The notes under the pieces are model-generated. The model was not told where the DNA came from and ran no database searches. It saw nothing but the letters and a program-made list of their open reading frames with translations. From assembly GCA_964452105.1 (NCBI GenBank), contig CAYVLI010000063.1, positions 1 to 10,277 on the forward strand: a stretch of DNA of 10,277 nt, in the 5' to 3' direction. Source of the DNA: CAYVLI01 sp964452105 [NCBI: uncultured Nitrospinota bacterium]. Its GTDB lineage: Bacteria > JAUXIQ01. The translations under genes were made by a program, and so were the position numbers. The stretch's first letter is position 1; each line of letters starts with the position of its first letter. Of this stretch, positions 6,479-10,277 are shown in pieces.

Positions 6479-7291
6479 ATGCTGTGGGAATTGATAGATG
6501 CCTCCGTTAAGGGATTAGCTTCCTTTTTGCTGTTCCATGAGTTCAGAAGATTAACCATAGTCGCTCTGCTCTGCAAAAAGAACGATATAAAGCACACTCA
6601 GAGCACTATCCTGGCCCTTATCACCGTCAGTCTTTCAACAGTATTCTTAATATATTCTATCGCAACGTTTCAATCCCTGTTTCATAGATATGATTCTCTG
6701 ACAGAGGCAGAAGCCGATGCTCAGGCGCCACTGCTTACACGGAAAGTTTACGTCGATAAAGTTCTGAACGGAGATACCATAGAAAGCGCCAGCGGAGAGA
6801 CGATAGTCTACAGTGGTATAGATGCACCCGAATTCGGTCGAAAAAGGGGTTGGTTGGGCGAATCTTCCATGGAGGCAACAGAGTTCAACAGAGAGCTGGT
6901 TGAAGGAAAGACGGTCGTTATGGAGGTGGATCGGACCGAAAGGGATAAATATGGACGCATCCCGGCCTACGTGTTTTCAGACGGGGTCTTCGTTAACGCA
7001 GAGCTCGTACGCAGGGGTCTCGCTTTAGCGACAAGCTACCATCCTTCCGGTAAATACAACAAATTATTCTTGCGGCTTCAATCTGAAGCGAAGAAATCTG
7101 AGCTGGGTATTTGGAAATATGCCCGCTCCTCGGCGGATTCCCCGGAGGAGTCCATATTGGGGAACAAAAACACAAAAATATATCACCTGCCCGACGGAAG
7201 ATACTACGATCTGGTGAGCCCGAAGAACAGGATATATTTCCAGTCGGAGGATGACGCCGCCGTAGCCGGATACCGCAGGTCCAGGCGCTGA
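6479..7291 (+). CDS. Membrane-anchored thermonuclease (SNase-fold) protein with altered active site
   Basis: The 270-residue protein has hydrophobic segments at about 12-31 and 44-62, so the nuclease part is probably membrane-tethered. The SNase fold spans about 89-215: NGDTIES (Asp99), GIDAPE (Asp115, Glu118), RDKYGRIPAYV (Arg160), VNAELVRRGLA and SELGIW. Compared with staphylococcal nuclease, Asp21, Asp40, Glu43 and Arg87 are kept. The Arg35 position, five residues before Asp40, is Val110. The tail, GNKNTKIYHLP to the C-terminus (228-270), resembles the Ada-like metal-binding tail found after many SNase domains. Its usual cysteines are absent: the sequence reads PDGRYYD where PGC is usual, and it ends RRSRR. 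The start has GGAG eight bases before it. Activity on DNA or RNA is plausible but uncertain. Confidence 0.82.
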   Translation: MLWELIDASVKGLASFLLFHEFRRLTIVALLCKKNDIKHTQSTILALITVSLSTVFLIYSIATFQSLFHRYDSLTEAEADAQAPLLTRKVYVDKVLNGDTIESASGETIVYSGIDAPEFGRKRGWLGESSMEATEFNRELVEGKTVVMEVDRTERDKYGRIPAYVFSDGVFVNAELVRRGLALATSYHPSGKYNKLFLRLQSEAKKSELGIWKYARSSADSPEESILGNKNTKIYHLPDGRYYDLVSPKNRIYFQSEDDAAVAGYRRSRR

Positions 7292-7315
7292 CGTAAAATA
7301 GCTTTTATTTTGGTA

Positions 7316-7339
7316 TTGCCAAACAGGGAGGCGGTTTTT
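7316..7339 (+). terminator. Weak candidate terminator after the SNase-like gene
   Basis: TTGCC (7316-7320) can pair with GGCGG (7330-7334) through three Watson-Crick and two wobble pairs, and TTTTT (7335-7339) follows directly. It lies about 25 nt past the nuclease stop. The stem is short, so termination would be partial at best. Confidence 0.25.
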
Positions 7340-7395
7340 ATATTTATCAATGAGAAGTATTTTATAGAATTATAAACCTCAGATTGGCTTGAGAA

Positions 7396-7935
7396 ATGGG
7401 CCGTTCACTATACTTCGATCATAAGCAGTACAGACAACTGCAGGAAATCCTGAAGATCGGGGAGAATCTCGCCGGCAGATGGTACGGGATTGCTCCTGAC
7501 CAGTGGGAACATTACCCGTACGATATCAAAACGCTGAGGCAGTTGAGAAGTGAAGAAATTACTAACAGAGGCTTCGCTCAGCTGGCAAAATATGCGCGTT
7601 CCGAAAAACGCATAGACCCTCATGACAGAATAAACGAATTTTACAGGATTTGCATCCAGGACCATGTGATTTTGAGAACCTTGAGAGAAAGTGAAAACAT
7701 ATCGCTGAGGCCTCTACTTCTTTATGTGGTTACTCATGAGCTGGTACATATAGTCAGGTTTAACCGCTACATTCAGGATTATTTTGTAGGAGGGAGCAGT
7801 CGAGAGAGCGAGGAAAAAGAAGTCCACGGCATTACCTATGAGCTGCTAAAGGATTACGATTGGGATAATATGAATGAGGTAATGAAAACTTATAAGCGGG
7901 CTCGGCCGGAGACCCCGCTATGTCCACCTACATGA
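7396..7935 (+). CDS. Unrecognised protein with an HExxH zinc-protease-like motif
   Basis: I do not recognise this 179-residue family. No signal peptide or membrane segment is clear, so it is probably cytoplasmic. Residues 102-122 form a hydrophobic helix-like stretch ending VVTHELVHIVRF. It places His114, Glu115 and His118 as an HExxH metal site within a hydrophobic helix, as in zincin metallopeptidases. Acidic residues and a His follow about 20-26 positions later (Glu139, Glu140, Glu142, His144 in SEEKEVHG), where a gluzincin-type third ligand would fall. The protein is small for a peptidase, and its N-terminal half (about 1-100) has no motif I know. The ATG at 7396 has only a weak GAG-containing site before it. 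It sits between the nuclease and the heat-shock-type FmdB unit. Metal binding is inferred; catalysis is unproven. Confidence 0.7.
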   Translation: MGRSLYFDHKQYRQLQEILKIGENLAGRWYGIAPDQWEHYPYDIKTLRQLRSEEITNRGFAQLAKYARSEKRIDPHDRINEFYRICIQDHVILRTLRESENISLRPLLLYVVTHELVHIVRFNRYIQDYFVGGSSRESEEKEVHGITYELLKDYDWDNMNEVMKTYKRARPETPLCPPT

Positions 7936-7954
7936 CCGATTATTATGGTTGAAG

Positions 7955-7983
7955 TTGACAGAAAAAGAGCGGAGATATATAAT
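7955..7983 (+). promoter_or_regulatory. Full-consensus sigma-70 promoter of the FmdB gene
   Basis: TTGACA (7955-7960), a 17-bp spacer and TATAAT (7978-7983) match the housekeeping consensus at every position. The last T of the -10 is the first base of the CIRCE operator. Transcription should begin near 7990, inside CIRCE, giving a leader of about 64 nt. Confidence 0.88.
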
Positions 7984-8009
7984 TAGCACTCGGTATCATG
8001 GAGTGCTAA
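7983..8009. promoter_or_regulatory. CIRCE element (HrcA operator), perfect
   Basis: TTAGCACTC (7983-7991), a 9-nt spacer and GAGTGCTAA (8001-8009) equal the CIRCE consensus TTAGCACTC-N9-GAGTGCTAA with no mismatch. HrcA, the heat-shock repressor, binds CIRCE at groESL and dnaK operons in many bacteria and is released on heat stress. Here it overlaps the -10 and start site of a consensus promoter, the classical repressing position, ahead of an FmdB-family gene. Confidence 0.95.
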
Positions 8010-8053
8010 TAAATTTGTTTAATCGATTTCGTTTAAGGGAGGATGAAAAGGCC

Positions 8054-8344
8054 GTGCCCATATATGAATACAGATGTCGTAAGTGCGGCTTCGAGTTCGA
8101 AAAGATGCAGCGCTTCTCAGACCAGCCGGTCAAGAAATGCCCTGAATGCTCGGGGCGAGTGGATAAACTCGTTTCACAATCCAGTTTCCGTTTGAAGGGC
8201 ACCGGCTGGTACGCCACGGACTACGGTAAAAAATCCCATGGGGGCGATAAGCCCAAAAGGAAACAATCCCAGGATAAGAGCGGCGGAGAAAAGAGCGATA
8301 CCAACAAGGCCGATTCAAAAAAAGAGCCTGCCGAAAGCCTGTAA
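8054..8344 (+). CDS. FmdB-family zinc ribbon protein under CIRCE control
   Basis: The 96-residue protein begins PIYEYRCRKCG after its start codon, the hallmark of the FmdB/CxxC_CxxC_SSSS regulatory-protein family. Two pairs, Cys8/Cys11 and Cys29/Cys32, form a zinc ribbon. SQSSFRLKGTGWYATDY follows, then a lysine-rich, low-complexity hydrophilic tail from about residue 60. Family members are small cytoplasmic proteins; the name comes from a putative regulator in a methylotroph formamidase/amidase cluster, and their role is mostly unknown. I chose GTG 8054: the family starts at this residue, and GGGAGG (8037-8042) lies 11 bases ahead. The open frame reaches back to a TTG at 7949, but the promoter and CIRCE lie inside that stretch, so the longer form is not real. 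It is transcribed alone and ends at a strong terminator. Confidence 0.9.
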   Translation: MPIYEYRCRKCGFEFEKMQRFSDQPVKKCPECSGRVDKLVSQSSFRLKGTGWYATDYGKKSHGGDKPKRKQSQDKSGGEKSDTNKADSKKEPAESL

Positions 8345-8367
8345 GGAACTCAAAGCACTCACCCAGG

Positions 8368-8424
8368 ACCCCCGGGGTCTGACCTGCAAGACGAGCAGGG
8401 CAGGGCTCGGGGGGTTTCTTTCTT
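8368..8424 (+). terminator. Strong intrinsic terminator after the FmdB gene
   Basis: A long GC-rich hairpin is made by arms starting ACCCCC (8368-8373) and ending GGGGGGT (8409-8415), with inner pairs CTG/CAG and CCTGC/GCAGG around the loop AAGACGA. The stem has a few mismatches and a bulged G. TTTCTTTCTT follows on the plus strand. It lies between the convergent FmdB and mlaD genes. On the minus strand the hairpin has no T-run. Confidence 0.75.
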
Positions 8425-8472
8425 AATGTCGAATTAACCCATCCTCTTTCAATAGAATTGCTTTGTTGCCGC

Positions 8473-9555
8473 CTAAAAGAAGTGCACCTTGACGCCCACA
8501 TCTCTAAGTATCCTGCGGATGTCTTCGTTTGTAATACTATTGGCTTTTTCCAGGATCGAGTCGGTATGTTTGAGGACCTTTTTAAGCTCCGGCGCCAGTT
8601 CATTGAAATTATCCAGAGCCTGGGGAAGTTTTTCGGTTGCAATGGAGATGTTATTGAGAGTGGTAACCGCATCCTCCGCAATCTGAGGGGATTTCCGGCT
8701 GAAGGGTTCCGTTATGCGTAAAAGGTCCATGGTGAACTTGTCCAGACGGCCGGAATACTTCGGGTAATCCTCCATAAACTCCTCGCTTACGGTACGAAGG
8801 TTTGCGGACAATGTGGAAATGTCCTCCGCCATGCGCGGCGCCTTCTCGTTGAACAGGGTGGTGGTCTTCTCCACGTTTGCTACGATGCGCTCAACCGCCG
8901 GCCTGTTCCTGGCAAAAGCTTCGGAGGCTTCGCTGATGAACCTGTCCATGTTCTCCGTCATCCTATCTATGCGGGGTCTGTTGTCTGCGACCATGGACTT
9001 GAGGTCGCCGGAGAATGTCTCCATGTTGGTTATGATGTTTCCGATGGACTCGGATTTGCCTTTTAGTGCATGGGAAAGCGTACTTACTATTACCCTCACA
9101 TCTTCAGGCTTTATCTCCTTTAATATTGGCCCCATGAGGCTGACTAACTGGTCTATCTCGATGGGTGTAACGGCTTCAGTGATTACATCTCCGTTTTCAA
9201 GGAGTGGTGAGCTGGTGGACCTCGGTATTAGAGCCAGATATTTTTCACCCAGCAGGCTCTTGGAACGCACGGCGGCCTTTACGTCCTTTCGCAACTCGAA
9301 TTTTTTATCCAGTACTACGGTAAGAATAGCATGGTCGTGTTCCACCCCCAACTCTCTCACGGCGCCTACCCTGACGCCAGCGACCATTACGTCGGCATCC
9401 TGCACGAGGCCGGATGCGTCATCCATGACTACGCTCACGTGTACGCCTTCTTTCATGGATATTCCACCCACCTTGAGGGAAAGGTAGCCCAGGATGGCGA
9501 CCGCCGCTATGATAAATAAACCCAGCGCTATCTCGTTCCTGTGAGTGCCGCGCAT
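8473..9555 (-). CDS. mlaD: MlaD-like MCE-domain protein with a long helical C-terminus
   Basis: The 360-residue protein has one N-terminal membrane anchor (about 9-27) and an MCE domain at about 35-112 (DDASGLVQDADVMVAGVRVG at 45-64, then RSKSLLGEKYLALIP at 97-111). This fits MlaD, the periplasmic, inner-membrane-anchored lipid-binding subunit of the Mla phospholipid transport system. E. coli MlaD is about half this length. The extra C-terminal part (about 135-350) looks almost wholly helical, with prolines recurring about every 25 residues (194, 219, 240, 265, 290), as in longer MCE proteins whose helices extend across the periplasm. AAAGGAGG stands seven bases before the ATG at 9555. mlaF precedes it by 51 nt, so they are one operon. 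Confidence 0.9.
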   Translation of the reverse strand: MRGTHRNEIALGLFIIAAVAILGYLSLKVGGISMKEGVHVSVVMDDASGLVQDADVMVAGVRVGAVRELGVEHDHAILTVVLDKKFELRKDVKAAVRSKSLLGEKYLALIPRSTSSPLLENGDVITEAVTPIEIDQLVSLMGPILKEIKPEDVRVIVSTLSHALKGKSESIGNIITNMETFSGDLKSMVADNRPRIDRMTENMDRFISEASEAFARNRPAVERIVANVEKTTTLFNEKAPRMAEDISTLSANLRTVSEEFMEDYPKYSGRLDKFTMDLLRITEPFSRKSPQIAEDAVTTLNNISIATEKLPQALDNFNELAPELKKVLKHTDSILEKANSITNEDIRRILRDVGVKVHFF

Positions 9556-9606
9556 TTCACGTCCTCCTTTAAAAGAAAAGTGCGCAGATAGAGACCTATC
9601 CTATTA

Positions 9607-10277
9607 TCATCCCCTGTCTATTCCCTCGGGAAAACACCTGGAGAAAAATTCCATGAGCACCGGGTTCATGGAACGGGCTATCTCTTCAGGAGCGCCATAT
9701 TCCACAAGCCTAGCATCAAACAGCAGGCCCACTTTATCCGCGATGGTCATTGTACTGTAGATGTCGTGGCTTATGACCACGAAGGTTATGTTGAGTCTTT
9801 GGTGCATCTCCCGGATCAATTTGTCTATGGCGTTGGCCGTTATGGGGTCCAGCCCGGAGGAGGGTTCATCGAAAAACACTATTTCAGGCTCCAGTGCTAT
9901 CGCTCTTGCGAGCCCCACGCGTTTGCGCATTCCGCCGCTTAGTTCCGCCGGCATCATTTCTTCCGTTCCTTCGAGTCCGACCAGGGCGAGCTTTTCGGCC
10001 ACTATTTTTATTATTTCGCTGTCTTTCTTCTTGGTATGTTGCTCTATAGGGAAGGCGACGTTTTCGCCGACGGTGAATGAATCGAACAGGGCGCCGTCCT
10101 GGAAGAGCATTCCGAATTTATTTCTCAGGCGGTATATCTCCTTTTCGCTCATGTCGGTGATGTCTTCATCATCTACTATGATTCTGCCCCTGTCCGGTCG
10201 AATGAGCCCCACCATATGTTTGATGAGGACGCTCTTGCCCACTCCGCTGGGCCCTATGAAAACGGTTATTTTACCGC
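9607..10277 (-). CDS. mlaF: MlaF-like ABC transporter ATPase, N-terminus beyond window
   Basis: The frame is open to the right edge, giving 222 residues of an ABC ATPase. The Walker A GPSGVGKS lies about ten residues inside the edge. A Q-loop follows (MLFQDGALFDSFTVGENVAFP), then the signature LSGGMRKRVGLARA, Walker B EIVFFDEP with SSGLDP, and the H-loop VISHD. The GALFDSLTV-like segment after the Q-loop and LSGGMRKR are typical of MlaF, the cytoplasmic motor of the MlaFEDB lipid transporter at the inner membrane. Only the first strands are missing, so the real start lies past 10277; the GTG at 10242 is inside Walker A and is not the start. mlaD follows, and the permease mlaE may lie in the uncovered upstream part. 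Confidence 0.93.
   Translation of the reverse strand, partial: GKITVFIGPSGVGKSVLIKHMVGLIRPDRGRIIVDDEDITDMSEKEIYRLRNKFGMLFQDGALFDSFTVGENVAFPIEQHTKKKDSEIIKIVAEKLALVGLEGTEEMMPAELSGGMRKRVGLARAIALEPEIVFFDEPSSGLDPITANAIDKLIREMHQRLNITFVVISHDIYSTMTIADKVGLLFDARLVEYGAPEEIARSMNPVLMEFFSRCFPEGIDRG

Noticed and set aside
6328-6597. An 89-codon minus-strand open frame across the SNase start
   Set aside because: It is antisense to the promoter, leader and N-terminus of the nuclease gene, with no motif of its own.
10022-10242. mlaF starting at GTG 10242
   Set aside because: That GTG is the Val inside the Walker A motif GPSGVGKS. The frame stays open to the window edge, so the gene begins beyond it.

Overview
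The window looks like chromosomal DNA of a Gram-negative bacterium. It carries part of an outer-membrane lipid-trafficking (Mla/MCE) operon and a CpoB/YbgF-like TPR protein, which fit a diderm envelope. It also has consensus sigma-70-type promoters and a perfect CIRCE heat-shock operator. HrcA/CIRCE control together with Mla and an STT3-like protein would suit a Desulfobacterota-type or related deep-branching lineage, but this placement is inference: there is no rRNA or other taxonomic marker here. I see no insertion sequence, integrase, phage gene, tRNA or CRISPR array. The genes look like ordinary housekeeping and accessory genes.

Layout. 1-1236 (minus): a Nudix Ap4A-hydrolase-like gene, followed with an ATGA overlap by a multi-pass STT3/GT-C-like membrane protein that runs off the left edge. 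1237-1408: a divergent control region with a promoter and a perfect 7-bp inverted repeat in front of upp. 1409-2671 (plus): a divergent uracil phosphoribosyltransferase, then a short exported TPR protein. 2739-3359 (plus): a histidine phosphatase with its own promoter and a GTG start. 3382-3858 (minus): a small flavin reductase-like FMN protein. 3974-4789 (plus): a BtuF-like metal/cobalamin receptor with no signal peptide. 4869-6062 (minus): an M20 amidohydrolase. 6063-6478: an AT-rich divergent intergenic region with a strong extended -10 promoter. 6479-7291 (plus): a membrane-anchored SNase-fold protein. 7396-7935 (plus): an unrecognised protein with an HExxH motif. 8054-8344 (plus): an FmdB-family zinc ribbon gene. 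8473-10277 (minus): mlaD, preceded by mlaF cut by the right edge.

The most notable structure is at 7955-8424. It is a complete one-gene unit: a fully consensus promoter (TTGACA-17-TATAAT), a perfect CIRCE operator overlapping the -10 and expected transcription start, a ribosome binding site, a GTG-started FmdB zinc-ribbon gene and a strong intrinsic terminator. HrcA normally controls groESL and dnaK operons, so CIRCE control of a lone FmdB gene suggests this small zinc protein belongs to the heat-shock response here. Other points of interest are an SNase homologue lacking one catalytic arginine and the cysteines usual in its C-terminal tail, an unrecognised HExxH protein, and a uracil phosphoribosyltransferase with an altered PRPP loop. 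A phosphatase, a flavin reductase and a BtuF-like receptor also lie close together and could hint at a corrinoid connection, but this is weak.
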